Source of the DNA: Flavobacterium limicola
GTDB taxonomy: Bacteria; Bacteroidota; Bacteroidia; Flavobacteriales; Flavobacteriaceae
Length of the DNA: 44,794 bases
Assembly: GCF_003634755.1 (NCBI RefSeq)
Contig: NZ_RBXA01000007.1
Span: 1 to 44,794, forward strand
Direction: 5' to 3'
The notes below the pieces were generated by a model. The model searched no databases. It was not told the DNA's origin and saw only the letters and a list, made by a program, of their open reading frames with translations. Made by a program: the position numbers and the translations under genes. How positions within the stretch are numbered: the stretch's first letter is position 1; every line of letters starts with the position of its first letter. Below are positions 34,276 through 43,146 of the stretch, piece by piece.

Positions 34276-35394
34276 ATGACTTTCGTTATCATTACACATG
34301 TCCCTCACTTTTTTGAACAGCAGAAATATTATGCTTATGCCCCTTATGTGCGAGAAATGAATGTTTGGGCAAAACAGGTGCAAGAATTAATTGTTGTAGC
34401 CCCGATGACAAAGCAAGAAAGAACACCTGTAGACAGTTTTTATGATCATACCTGTATCAAGTTTGTTCCTGTTGATAGTTTTAATATTTTGAGTTTTGGT
34501 TCTCTATTTAAAACTATTTTTAATGTTCCTAAAATTAGTTTAGCGCTTTATAAAGCGATGTATTGTGCCGATCACATTCATTTGCGATGTCCAGGAAATA
34601 TAGGTTTATTGGGTTGTTTTGTTCAAATGCTATTTCCAAATACACCGAAAACCGCCAAATATGCCGGCAATTGGGATCCAAAATCAAAGCAGCCTTGGAG
34701 TTATCGTTTGCAGAAATGGATTTTAAATAATTCCTTCCTGACCAGAAATATGCAGGTTTTAGTGTATGGAGAATGGCCCAATCAAACTAAAAATATAAAA
34801 TCTTTTTTCACTGCTACTTATCCGGATCAAGATATATTGCCATTACTGCCAAAAGAATTAAAAGGCACGATTACTTTTGTTTTTGTTGGGACTTTGGTAC
34901 AAGGAAAAAAACCGTTGTATGCAGTTCAATTGGTTGCAGAATTGTTTCAAAAAGGATACGATGTTGTGTTAAGGATTTATGGAGAAGGGGTTCAGCGAGC
35001 CCTATTGGAGTCTTATATTTTGAAGCATAAATTAGAAGGAATAATTGTATTGGAAGGCAATCAAAATCAGGAAATTATAAAAAAAGCCTATCAAAACAGT
35101 CATTTTGTGGTTTTGCCATCTGAAAGCGAAGGATGGCCGAAAGCAATTGCCGAAGGCATGTTTTGGGGTTGTGTGCCAGTGGCAACAGCGGTGTCTTGTG
35201 TTCCGCTTATGTTGGATAATGGGAATAGCGGTATTTTGCTGGAAATGAATTTGGGAAATGATGTCCGACAATTAGAAGCAGTTTTAGATGATGAAAGTTA
35301 TTTTCAAATGATGTCTAAAAGAAGCAGTGATTGGTCTAGAACCTATACTTTAGATGCATTTGAAAATGAAATTGAAAAACTCCTTCGACCATGA
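34276..35394 (+). CDS. Family 4 glycosyltransferase
   Basis: GT-B fold. HIHLRCPGNIGLLGCF near residue 96 and AKYAGNWDPKSKQPWSYRLQ near 128 are typical of a subgroup found in flavobacterial polysaccharide loci. FVFVGTLVQGKKPLYAVQLV begins the C-terminal domain near 197. HFVVLPSESEGWPKAIAEGMFWGCVPVAT near 276-304 carries the E-x7-E motif (ESEGWPKAIAE). 372 residues. It overlaps the next gene by 4 bp (ATGA). Confidence 0.92.
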   Translation: MTFVIITHVPHFFEQQKYYAYAPYVREMNVWAKQVQELIVVAPMTKQERTPVDSFYDHTCIKFVPVDSFNILSFGSLFKTIFNVPKISLALYKAMYCADHIHLRCPGNIGLLGCFVQMLFPNTPKTAKYAGNWDPKSKQPWSYRLQKWILNNSFLTRNMQVLVYGEWPNQTKNIKSFFTATYPDQDILPLLPKELKGTITFVFVGTLVQGKKPLYAVQLVAELFQKGYDVVLRIYGEGVQRALLESYILKHKLEGIIVLEGNQNQEIIKKAYQNSHFVVLPSESEGWPKAIAEGMFWGCVPVATAVSCVPLMLDNGNSGILLEMNLGNDVRQLEAVLDDESYFQMMSKRSSDWSRTYTLDAFENEIEKLLRP

Positions 35395-36464
35395 GAATTA
35401 TTCAATTAATAGATAGTTTAGAGCCAGGAGGTGCAGAGCGCATGGCGGTTCATTATGCCAATGCATTGAGTAAGTCTGTAGCATTTTCAGGTTTAGTGGT
35501 AACAAGAAAAGAAGGTGCGCTATCTTCTCAGATTCATACTAAAGTATCCTATTTATACCTCAAAAAGAAAAAAAAAATTGATTTTAAAGCTCTTTTTGCC
35601 TTGAGAAATTATGTGCTGCAGCATAAGGTAACGTTTGTTCATGCGCATAGTTCTTCCTTTTTTCTTGCTTTTTTACTAAAGTTAACGTTGCCTTCTTTGA
35701 AGTTAATTTGGCATGACCATTACGGAAAAAGTGAGTTTTTGTCAAAAAGACCATCAGGGATTTTACGAATAATCCTTCCGTTTTTTAATGGAATAATTGC
35801 CGTAAACCAAAAATTAAAAGACTGGGCTGATGAGCGGCTCAAAAGTAGTAATGCCATTTATCTGCCTAACTTCCCTTCGGAAGAGAATGCTGTTTTCGAG
35901 CATACAATTTTAAGGGGAATCGAAGGAAAGCGGATTGTTTGTGTTGCTAATTTAAGAGATCAGAAAGATCATTTTACCTTATTAAGAGTTGCTAAGAAAC
36001 TAAAAGTGTTTAACGCTGATTGGACTTTTCATCTGATTGGTAAAGATTTTAGAGATGACTATTCCCAGGAAATCAGAGATTTAATTGTGGCGTTTGATTT
36101 AGAAAAAAATGTGTTTCTTTACGGCTCGAAACAAGATATAAAAAATATTTTGGATCAATCGACAGTTGCAGTCCTAACTTCAAAATCAGAAGGATTACCC
36201 GTTGCACTTTTAGAATACGGCTGGCATAAGAAACCCATAGTAGTTACAAATGTCGGAGAAATAGCTGCTTTGGTCCAGGACGGTAAAAATGGTTTTATTG
36301 TTCCAGCCCAGAATGTCAATCTGTTTTATACTGCACTGCTAACTTTAGTAGAAAATGATGCTCTTAAAGTTGAGTTTGGAGATGCCTTGTATGCCAGTGT
36401 AGTTGAGGGAAATTCAGAGAATGTTATTATAAAACACTATTTAAATTGGTTAGAAACTATCTAA
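35391..36464 (+). CDS. Family 4 glycosyltransferase
   Basis: IIQLIDSLEPGGAERMAVHYA at the N-terminus is the GT4 glycine loop. VTFVHAHSSSFFLAF near 81 and IVCVANLRDQKDHFTLL near 182 follow. AVLTSKSEGLPVALLEYGWHKKPIVVTNVGE near 262-292 is the donor-binding E-x7-E region (ESEG-type, here KSEGLPVALLE). 357 residues. Coupled by ATGA overlap to the preceding gene and 1 bp from the next start. Confidence 0.93.
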   Translation: MRIIQLIDSLEPGGAERMAVHYANALSKSVAFSGLVVTRKEGALSSQIHTKVSYLYLKKKKKIDFKALFALRNYVLQHKVTFVHAHSSSFFLAFLLKLTLPSLKLIWHDHYGKSEFLSKRPSGILRIILPFFNGIIAVNQKLKDWADERLKSSNAIYLPNFPSEENAVFEHTILRGIEGKRIVCVANLRDQKDHFTLLRVAKKLKVFNADWTFHLIGKDFRDDYSQEIRDLIVAFDLEKNVFLYGSKQDIKNILDQSTVAVLTSKSEGLPVALLEYGWHKKPIVVTNVGEIAALVQDGKNGFIVPAQNVNLFYTALLTLVENDALKVEFGDALYASVVEGNSENVIIKHYLNWLETI

Positions 36465-36465
36465 A

Positions 36466-37806
36466 ATGAAAAAAGAGGAAATCTCCTATATCTGTTTGTT
36501 GCTTGTTCATGCCTTGATTGGACTTTTGGTCTATGCATTGCCATTTACCGCAAAGATATATGGGTATTCCATTTTTATTTTTGGTACTATTTACATCATA
36601 AAAAGCAGCAATAAAAATAATGAAGCCCTACTAGTTGCAGCGTATGTAGTAGGAAGTGAGGTTTTTTTGAGAATGACCGGCGGAAATCCCCTTTATGAAA
36701 TATCTAAATATGGTGTCTTGTTTTTTTTACTCCTAGGGATGTATTTCAGTGGGTTTTCAAGGGGAGCCATTTCGTATTGGCTTTTTTTGATTTTATTAAT
36801 CCCCGGCCTTATCGTTGCTACTTTTGCTTTAGATCTAGATACTAATATTAGAACTAGGATAGCCTTTAATATTTCTGGACCCCTATGTTTAGGGATTGCT
36901 TCCATCTACACTTTTAGGCGTAGTATTTCTTTAGAACAGATGAATCGTATCTTGCTCTATATGGGTTTGCCTATTGTTACCTGCATGGTCTATTTGACTG
37001 CTTATACACCCATCATAAAAGATGTAATTACCGGAACAGAATCTAATTTTCAAACTTCAGGAGGTTTTGGACCCAATCAAGTATCAACCGCTTTAGGGCT
37101 TGGTGTTTTTATTTTTTTTTCACGGGTATTGTTAGCATCCAAAACAAAATTGCTTGTTATCATCAATTTATTCCTTGCCTTAAACATTAGTTATAGGGGG
37201 TTTATCACTTTTTCCAGAGGAGGTATGATTACTGGTTTAGTAATGATTTTTATACTTTTAGCATTTCTGTATGTTAAGTCGAATGACAAAGGAAAAGTTA
37301 AATTGAATTATAGTTTAGTACTAATTGTTCTTGCAATTGTAGGAGTATGGATGTATACTTCTTTTCAAACAGGAGGACTTATCAATAACCGGTATGCGAA
37401 TCAAGATGCTTCGGGAAGAGTTAAAACGAGTCAGTTTACCGGCAGGGAGAATTTAGCAAATGAAGAAATTGATATTTTTTTAGACCATCCTTTTTTTGGT
37501 GCCGGTGTTGGCAAAGTAATCGAAATCAGGCAATCCGAAACAGGAGAGACTGCGGCGTCCCACAACGAAATTACCCGTATGTTAGCCGAACATGGTGTGT
37601 TGGGGATAATTGGATTATTGATTCTTATTATTACTCCTTTTGTTTTGTATTTAGAATATAAGTTTAATGTTTTCTTACTGTGTTTTGTAGCATTTTGGTT
37701 TTTGACAATTAATCATGCCGCTATGCGAACCGCTGCACCAGGGTTTGTCTATGCTTTGTCGTTGCTTATTATTCGACTTGAAAGTTCCCCAAAAAGAGAA
37801 GGATAG
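36466..37806 (+). CDS. O-antigen ligase / polymerase family membrane protein
   Basis: About ten to eleven hydrophobic helices fill the 446 residues. A large periplasmic loop has TFSRGGMITGLV near 250 and HPFFGAGVGKVIEIRQSETGETAASHNEITRMLAEHGVLGII around 343-385. The GxGxG and HNxxxxxLxExGxxG pattern is the signature of the WaaL/Wzy_C family. Members either ligate finished glycan to lipid A-core or polymerise repeat units. With an ABC exporter in the same locus, ligase is the more natural reading, since ABC systems polymerise in the cytoplasm; sequence alone does not decide. Confidence 0.85.
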   Translation: MKKEEISYICLLLVHALIGLLVYALPFTAKIYGYSIFIFGTIYIIKSSNKNNEALLVAAYVVGSEVFLRMTGGNPLYEISKYGVLFFLLLGMYFSGFSRGAISYWLFLILLIPGLIVATFALDLDTNIRTRIAFNISGPLCLGIASIYTFRRSISLEQMNRILLYMGLPIVTCMVYLTAYTPIIKDVITGTESNFQTSGGFGPNQVSTALGLGVFIFFSRVLLASKTKLLVIINLFLALNISYRGFITFSRGGMITGLVMIFILLAFLYVKSNDKGKVKLNYSLVLIVLAIVGVWMYTSFQTGGLINNRYANQDASGRVKTSQFTGRENLANEEIDIFLDHPFFGAGVGKVIEIRQSETGETAASHNEITRMLAEHGVLGIIGLLILIITPFVLYLEYKFNVFLLCFVAFWFLTINHAAMRTAAPGFVYALSLLIIRLESSPKREG

Positions 37807-37947
37807 TATTGGGATTAGAATAGTTTTTTTTAGTTTTTCTAATGTTATGTATTAATAGCTTTAACAATGAACTTACCATCGTTTCGTGTATCGATTTTAT
37901 TAGATTATTTTCCATCTCCCTAATTATTTGGAGACAAAATCACTAAA
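37807..37947. other. Intergenic gap before the phosphoglycosyl transferase gene
   Basis: It contains ATTAGAA (37814-37820) and its complement TTCTAAT (37837-37843), a possible weak terminator or hairpin, then about 100 bp of AT-rich leader. I saw no exact TAnnTTTG element. The break suggests the last gene may have its own promoter. Confidence 0.4.
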
Positions 37948-37971
37948 TTGCCAAAATACCAAAAACAAAGC

Positions 37972-39366
37972 ATGTCTACTAAAAGGAAAATACATTTTGA
38001 AATTTCTGAGCGAAAAATCATTCTTCGCTTTTTTGATGTGTTTTTTGTTCTATTGGGTTTGTATTTTATTGGTACTATTTTTAATCAGGAATACTTGACT
38101 GTAGCTGTCAGTACCCCTTTCTGGACCATTGTCTTAGTCGTTTATCTTGTTTTTTTTGCAACAATTTTCGAAATGTACAATCTTCAAGTTGCCAGTAATC
38201 AGTTTTTAGTTTTAAAAAATACGATCCTTACGGTTTCGACAACTGTTTTTGTTTATCTTTTTACCCCTTTTTTCTCGCCTGAGTTACCCTCAAACAGACT
38301 TCAGGTTGTATTGTTTTTTTTAGTAGTTTTTATGACGTTATTTTCATGGCGAATGTTTTATGTACTGTTTTTGGCGTCCAATCGATTTGTACAGAAAGCG
38401 ATATTGATATGTGATAAAGAGCAAGTTCAAGAGCTGATTTTAGGATTAGAAAACATTGATCCGCATTATGAAATAGTTGGATTTGTTAACACTGATGTTG
38501 CCGAAGATGCGGTTTTGGATTACCATTATGTGAAACTGATAAAAAGAGATGATTTGTTTTCTTTTGTAAAAGAAAATGGTATATCTGAGATTGTCATTGC
38601 CTCTCAAAAGACAGAAGGGATCACCCCTGAGTTGTACCAACAATTACTGCATTTATTGGAGTCCGGTAATATCATTCGAGAATATACGCAGGTGTATGAA
38701 AGTAAAACGCAGCGTATTCCGGTACAATATATGTCACGAGATTTTTATCGTTTTTTTCCTTTTAGCCGAAGCAATCAGAATAAATTGTATTTATTGATTG
38801 TTAGGGTTTTTGAGATAACGATTTCCTTGTTGGGTCTTGCTGTAGGATTATTATTGTTGCCGCTTATTTTGGTTGGAAATGCGATAGGGAACAAGGGACG
38901 GTTGTTTTATTCACAGCAACGTGTGGGCAAAGATGGTGTTATTTTTAAGATTTTGAAATTTCGTACGATGGTGAAAAATGCAGAGTCAGATGGTGCTGTT
39001 TTTACCGCTACAAATGATTCCAGAGTGACTGTGTTTGGTAAATTTCTACGCAAAACCAGAATGGATGAATTTCCTCAGTTTATTAATATTTTAAAAGGTG
39101 ATATGGCTGTTATTGGACCACGTCCGGAACGTCCTTTTTTTGTAAAAGAAATTGCTGAAATAATGCCTTTTTATGAAACCAGGCACATCATTAAACCAGG
39201 TCTTACCGGTTGGGCACAAGTCAATTATTCATACGGGGAAACGATAGATGATAGTTTAATCAAGCTACAGTATGATTTGTATTATATCAAGCACCGCAGT
39301 ATTTATCTGGATTTGAACATTGCTTTCAAAACGATAACGACCGTATTGTTTTATAGGGGACAGTAG
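37972..39366 (+). CDS. Undecaprenyl-phosphate phosphoglycosyl transferase (WbaP/WcaJ type)
   Basis: Starts glycan assembly by moving a sugar-phosphate from a UDP-sugar to undecaprenyl phosphate. The ATG at 37972 gives the usual head (TKRKIHFEISERKIILRFFDV); a TTG 8 codons earlier is possible. There are four N-terminal membrane helices, then a CoA-binding-like domain (~130-260), then a re-entrant helix. The catalytic domain follows: FYSQQRVGKDGVIFKILKFRTM, RKTRMDEFPQFINILKGDMAVIGPRPERP and KPGLTGWAQVNY. The DE pair in RMDEFPQ is catalytic in the family. Given the 4,6-dehydratase, the first sugar may be a dideoxy-diamino sugar. It lies at the far right end of the locus. Confidence 0.93.
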   Translation: MSTKRKIHFEISERKIILRFFDVFFVLLGLYFIGTIFNQEYLTVAVSTPFWTIVLVVYLVFFATIFEMYNLQVASNQFLVLKNTILTVSTTVFVYLFTPFFSPELPSNRLQVVLFFLVVFMTLFSWRMFYVLFLASNRFVQKAILICDKEQVQELILGLENIDPHYEIVGFVNTDVAEDAVLDYHYVKLIKRDDLFSFVKENGISEIVIASQKTEGITPELYQQLLHLLESGNIIREYTQVYESKTQRIPVQYMSRDFYRFFPFSRSNQNKLYLLIVRVFEITISLLGLAVGLLLLPLILVGNAIGNKGRLFYSQQRVGKDGVIFKILKFRTMVKNAESDGAVFTATNDSRVTVFGKFLRKTRMDEFPQFINILKGDMAVIGPRPERPFFVKEIAEIMPFYETRHIIKPGLTGWAQVNYSYGETIDDSLIKLQYDLYYIKHRSIYLDLNIAFKTITTVLFYRGQ

Positions 39367-39367
39367 C

Positions 39368-39413
<46 letters not shown>

Positions 39414-39583
39414 TGTGGAAAGCAATGTTGTTACTTTTTTGCTGTTATACACAGATTAAATTTAAAATGACTTTCTATTTTTAGAACTATTTCTGCCTAA
39501 TATAAAATAATTATTTTAGCGACAAATTACACGAATTCATGCTTAAAAAAAATTAGCGAATTAGCGGTTGAATACTGCTAGTC

Positions 39584-39608
39584 AAAAAAATCTAATAAGA
39601 GTATTAGA
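39584..39608 (-). terminator. Rho-independent terminator of the DUF4105 gene
   Basis: Read on the minus strand, TCTAATA-CTCT-TATTAGA is a perfect 7-bp stem with a 4-nt loop followed by seven Ts. It lies just past the stop codon at 39617. The plus strand here has no T-tract. Confidence 0.85.
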
Positions 39609-39616
39609 ACGGTTCC

Positions 39617-40756
39617 TTAGATAATGATAGGAATGCGTTTCTTGTTTTGAATGGCCATTCTCACTAAAATAACTCCGGTGCAAACTACCAACGGCAGTAC
39701 TAATACTAAATGTGCTTTGTTGATTATAAAAAAGAAATAAACTACTACTGACAGTATGTTGAATAGCGCCAAATTGTAAATTCCCTTTTTGTTTTTTGTC
39801 CAGTAAAAATAGAGTAATCCTAATAAAGTGGGGTTGAACAGTAGCATGTTGTAGTTGTATCCTAATTCCAGATGTGAGGAATATAGCCCAACAAACGCAA
39901 AGAATATTCCAAGTATACCAATGATGCTGAGGTAAAACAAATCAATGCTTTTCTTGTTTATAAAAACGATGAAACTAAGCAGTATAAAGTACGTGTAGGG
40001 ATTATTCCACCAAGAGAAAGGAGTTTCATTTTTGAATTCTATTATGGTTTTGTTTTCCTGTGCCAATGGCTGGTTTTGAAAAGAAACCTTTTTCAGGCTT
40101 TTTTGCAATTCAAACGGGAGAAATATTTTGGTTCCCAATTGATCTACTTTTTTACCGAAGATAATGCTGGTGCCTAATTTTTCATAAAAATGACCGTCAA
40201 AATACGGGTATAATATGGTTCTATAGGTGATATCAGTATCGGTGTTTTTTACGATGGCAACTGTGTCCAGTGTTTTATTGATGATGTCAACCACCATCGA
40301 GGTGCAATTTTTGTCAATGAATTTATAGGTGTAATGACTTTCACCAGAAGCCAAAGAGATATTCAGGTTGTCAAACAGTTTCTGTTTTAAATCGACCGGA
40401 ATATTCAGTTCCTGCTCATAAACGGATCTTTTTTCATATTGATATTGATTGATAAAATCAGGATAGGAATGGGCTACAGCAAAGTATTGTAAATCTCCTT
40501 TTATGAATTTCATCACAAAATTTGGCGTGTTGAAGTCAAAAGCACCGTAATTATACACTACATCAATGGCGTTGGCTGTATCCTGTACCCGAATGGCCGT
40601 GTGTCCAAAAAGCGAATAGGATTCATTGCCCGTTCCACAAGTGATTATGCTGACGTGCGTGTTTTTTGATAATTGAATGTTTTGTCCGAAACTTAAGTGT
40701 ACCGTTAGAAATAAGAATAGGAGCAGTGCTATTTTTTTGAAAGGATATGTATGCAT
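39617..40756 (-). CDS. DUF4105 domain membrane protein (Lnb-like)
   Basis: A Sec signal or anchor (KIALLLFLFLTVHLSFGQ) is followed by an extracytoplasmic domain with ITCGTGNESYSLFGHTAIRV near residue 38, FNTPNFVMKFIKGDLQYF near 74 and YKFIDKNCTSMVVDII near 143. Histidine/cysteine pairs here resemble cysteine-protease-fold acyltransferases (Lnb/DUF4105). The C-terminal ~130 residues contain about five membrane helices. DUF4105 proteins have been linked to lipoprotein N-acylation in Bacteroidota, so a role in lipoprotein maturation is a reasonable guess. It is transcribed away from the polysaccharide locus and ends at a clear terminator. Confidence 0.8.
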   Translation of the reverse strand: MHTYPFKKIALLLFLFLTVHLSFGQNIQLSKNTHVSIITCGTGNESYSLFGHTAIRVQDTANAIDVVYNYGAFDFNTPNFVMKFIKGDLQYFAVAHSYPDFINQYQYEKRSVYEQELNIPVDLKQKLFDNLNISLASGESHYTYKFIDKNCTSMVVDIINKTLDTVAIVKNTDTDITYRTILYPYFDGHFYEKLGTSIIFGKKVDQLGTKIFLPFELQKSLKKVSFQNQPLAQENKTIIEFKNETPFSWWNNPYTYFILLSFIVFINKKSIDLFYLSIIGILGIFFAFVGLYSSHLELGYNYNMLLFNPTLLGLLYFYWTKNKKGIYNLALFNILSVVVYFFFIINKAHLVLVLPLVVCTGVILVRMAIQNKKRIPIII

Positions 40757-40986
40757 TTAAGAGAATGTTAAAATATGGAACACGGATGACACAGATTGAA
40801 CTGATTTACGATCCCATTGATTGGATTTGTCTGACAAAGATACTCAAAGAAAGAAAAAAGACGCACATAGTTTTTTGTTAAACCAAAAACTGTTGCTGTT
40901 GAAACGGATTATTGCAATTTGGTGTAACCTTCAGAAAAACTGCCAAAGATTTAAAGTTGCTATTTGATTCTGAATATTCTTCGGAA
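40757..40986. other. Gene-free 230-bp gap
   Basis: It contains AACACGGATGACACAGATTG (40780-40799), a short sequence with kin at 42205-42230 (CACGCGGATGATACTGATGA) and 39460-39470 (ACACAGATTAA). Nothing else is seen. Confidence 0.5.
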
Positions 40987-42066
40987 TTAATTTCTAAACA
41001 TTCCCAAATCTACTTTTACCGAAAAAATATTTGAATATAAAGCGGCACTTTGATTGCCTAAATCGGTCAACGCATAATCAATCTGAATGCCTTTGTATTT
41101 GAATCCCAAGCCGATATTGGGTTGGAAACCTACTTTTTCTGTACTGTCCAGTTGCTGTACATTCTGAAAATTTCCCACTCCGGCACGAACGAAAACCAAA
41201 TCAGTATATCCAAATTCCAAACCCAAAGCTGGATCGATACTGACAAAATCAGTTGCAATTATATCATTGGTTCTGGCAAACCGCATGTTCACATTGGCTG
41301 CAGCCTGAATGCTGTAATCATAGCGGATAATAAACTTTTTGGCAATTCCAAGTTGTGCTTTTGGAGCTGTAATCTCGGTGCTTTCTGGTAATTCCTGATT
41401 TTCTCCGGGTATTGCATTGGCAATTTTCTGATACTCGTCCTCGTCAATATTCCAAACATTATATGTGGTGGTGATATCGCGAAGCATCAGCCCAAATTGC
41501 CAGTTGTTTTTTTCGAATTGGATTCCGGCATCAAAACCAAATCCCCAAGAGTTGGCAAATTTTCCAATAATGCGTCGGATGATTTTTGCGTTTACGCCAT
41601 ATTGAAATCCAGGAACCGGTAATTTTCGCGCATAAGAAAAAGTGAATCCGTAATCAGCGGTTGAGAACAAACTGATTCGGTTGTAGTCAATATTCCCTTG
41701 ACTGTCGATTAGTTCTGTAGTATTCAAAATGTCATCTACCCCAAAACGGATTAGTGAAATCCCCCAAGCGCTGCGATCATCGATAGGACTGGCATACGCC
41801 AAGTAGTCGTATTGGGCAATATTCGCAAAATAATTAGCATGCATTAACGATACCTGATGGTCTTCCAGACGAATGAGACCGGCAGGATTCCAATATCCTG
41901 AATTGACATCATTGGTGGAAGCCACGACAGTATTTGACATACCCAATGCTGCCGCATCCACGCCGATATTCATGAACTCATTCGAATATTTCCTAACGGC
42001 CTGACTGTATGTCAAGGTGCTTAGCAAAAGTGTTGCCACTAAAAAACTTTTTTTCAAGGGTGTCAT
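40987..42066 (-). CDS. PorV/PorQ family outer-membrane protein
   Basis: A signal peptide (MTPLKKSFLVATLLLSTLTYSQ) leads to a beta-rich, 359-residue barrel-type protein. FMNIGVDAAALGMSNTVVASTNDVNSGYWNPAGL (residues ~31-64) is the hallmark of the PorV/PorQ (FadL-like) family, of which PorV itself serves the type IX secretion system. This protein differs from typical PorV and PorQ and is better called a paralogue of unknown role. It ends with DLGMFRN, an aromatic-containing end fitting outer-membrane insertion. A PssA gene is divergently transcribed from the other side. Confidence 0.85.
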   Translation of the reverse strand: MTPLKKSFLVATLLLSTLTYSQAVRKYSNEFMNIGVDAAALGMSNTVVASTNDVNSGYWNPAGLIRLEDHQVSLMHANYFANIAQYDYLAYASPIDDRSAWGISLIRFGVDDILNTTELIDSQGNIDYNRISLFSTADYGFTFSYARKLPVPGFQYGVNAKIIRRIIGKFANSWGFGFDAGIQFEKNNWQFGLMLRDITTTYNVWNIDEDEYQKIANAIPGENQELPESTEITAPKAQLGIAKKFIIRYDYSIQAAANVNMRFARTNDIIATDFVSIDPALGLEFGYTDLVFVRAGVGNFQNVQQLDSTEKVGFQPNIGLGFKYKGIQIDYALTDLGNQSAALYSNIFSVKVDLGMFRN

Positions 42067-42098
42067 TTTTACAAACGGAACGTCTGTTTAATTTTTAT

Positions 42099-42106
42099 CA
42101 AAAATA
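42099..42106 (-). promoter_or_regulatory. Candidate -7 element for the PorV-family gene (TATTTTTG)
   Basis: Matches TAnnTTTG on the minus strand, 33 nt before the start codon. The -33 element is not clear. Confidence 0.4.
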
Positions 42107-42383
42107 TAATTTTTTACTGAGGTTATTTCATTTTACTGTTGAATTTAGTGTGATGGTAGTGTGGTTTAGCTTTAATGGATTCTTACTATAAGTTTAAAAT
42201 TGCACGCGGATGATACTGATGAAGCGGATTTTCGATGATTTTTTGCAAATAGAATGCTTTACTGACGTGGTTTATTCGACATAATAAATTTGAGAATAGA
42301 AAAAGTACCGTCAAAACGGGTGATGTTGACTGTTTCTATTGTAAATCGCTATTAAAAACGTATTTTTCATTGACTTATTATGC
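42107..42383. other. Divergent intergenic region between the PorV-family and PssA genes
   Basis: About 350 bp separate the two start codons. It holds a -7 element for each gene near the ends and the short repeat CACGCGGATGATACTGATGA at 42205-42225. No gene is seen. Confidence 0.6.
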
Positions 42384-42391
42384 TAAATTTG
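42384..42391 (+). promoter_or_regulatory. Candidate -7 element for pssA (TAAATTTG)
   Basis: Exact TAnnTTTG match 27 nt before the ATG at 42419. A TTG occurs upstream (42370-42372), but at only 11 nt spacing, closer than usual. Confidence 0.45.
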
Positions 42392-42418
42392 CCACCTTTG
42401 ATTCCTTAAAACTTTATC

Positions 42419-43138
42419 ATGATGACTATTAAAAAGCATATCCCGAATTTCATTACTTTACTTAATCTTTTTTGCGGCTGTATCGCGTTGGTATTTGCTT
42501 TTAACGAAGATTTTGAAATGGCCTTTTATTTTGTTTGTCTGGGTATATTTTTGGATTTTTTTGATGGTTTTTTTGCCCGATTGTTCAATGTGTCCAGCCC
42601 ACTGGGATTGCAGTTGGATTCTTTGGCAGACATGGTAACCAGCGGTGTTGTTCCGGGTTTAGTGATGTTTCAAATGATGATTAGCCATTCCTCTACCGCA
42701 GCGGCTGGTCATTTGCAGTTTTTTCCCTATTTAGGTTTTATCATTGCCTTGGGTTCTTGTTACCGCTTGGCTAATTTTAATATTGATACCCGCCAAACGG
42801 ATTCTTTCATTGGTTTGCCAACACCAGCCAATGCGCTGTTTATTTTAAGTCTGCCCTTGGTTTTGAAATACGCCGACTCTTTAATGCTAATTGAATTGTT
42901 GACTAATCCATGGTTTTTGTTGGCTATAACGCTATTGAGCGCTTACATGCTGAATGCTGAAATTCCATTATTCTCTTTGAAAATCAAGAAGTTTAGTTTC
43001 AAAGAAAACACACTTCAAGTTGTCTTTTTGATTTGTTCCCTTTTGTTGTTGGTTTTCTTTCACTATTTAGGAATTCCTTTGTTGATACTGTTGTATGTTT
43101 TACTGTCGGTTCTGAATAATAAAGTACTTAAAAAGTAG
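42419..43138 (+). CDS. pssA: CDP-diacylglycerol--serine O-phosphatidyltransferase
   Basis: Makes phosphatidylserine, precursor of phosphatidylethanolamine, in the inner membrane. The CDP-alcohol phosphotransferase motif is intact: DFFDGFFARLFNVSSPLGLQLDSLADM near residues 46-72, i.e. D-G-x2-A-R-x8-G-x3-D-x3-D with all aspartates present. IPNFITLLNLFCGCIALVFAF at the start and GSCYRLANFNIDTRQ near 118 are typical of PssA. Seven to eight hydrophobic helices. At 239 residues it has the standard length. Two consecutive ATGs make the start uncertain by one residue. It lies 8 bp before the lysozyme gene, so they are probably co-transcribed. Confidence 0.94.
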   Translation: MMTIKKHIPNFITLLNLFCGCIALVFAFNEDFEMAFYFVCLGIFLDFFDGFFARLFNVSSPLGLQLDSLADMVTSGVVPGLVMFQMMISHSSTAAAGHLQFFPYLGFIIALGSCYRLANFNIDTRQTDSFIGLPTPANALFILSLPLVLKYADSLMLIELLTNPWFLLAITLLSAYMLNAEIPLFSLKIKKFSFKENTLQVVFLICSLLLLVFFHYLGIPLLILLYVLLSVLNNKVLKK

Positions 43139-43146
43139 TTTTTTGA

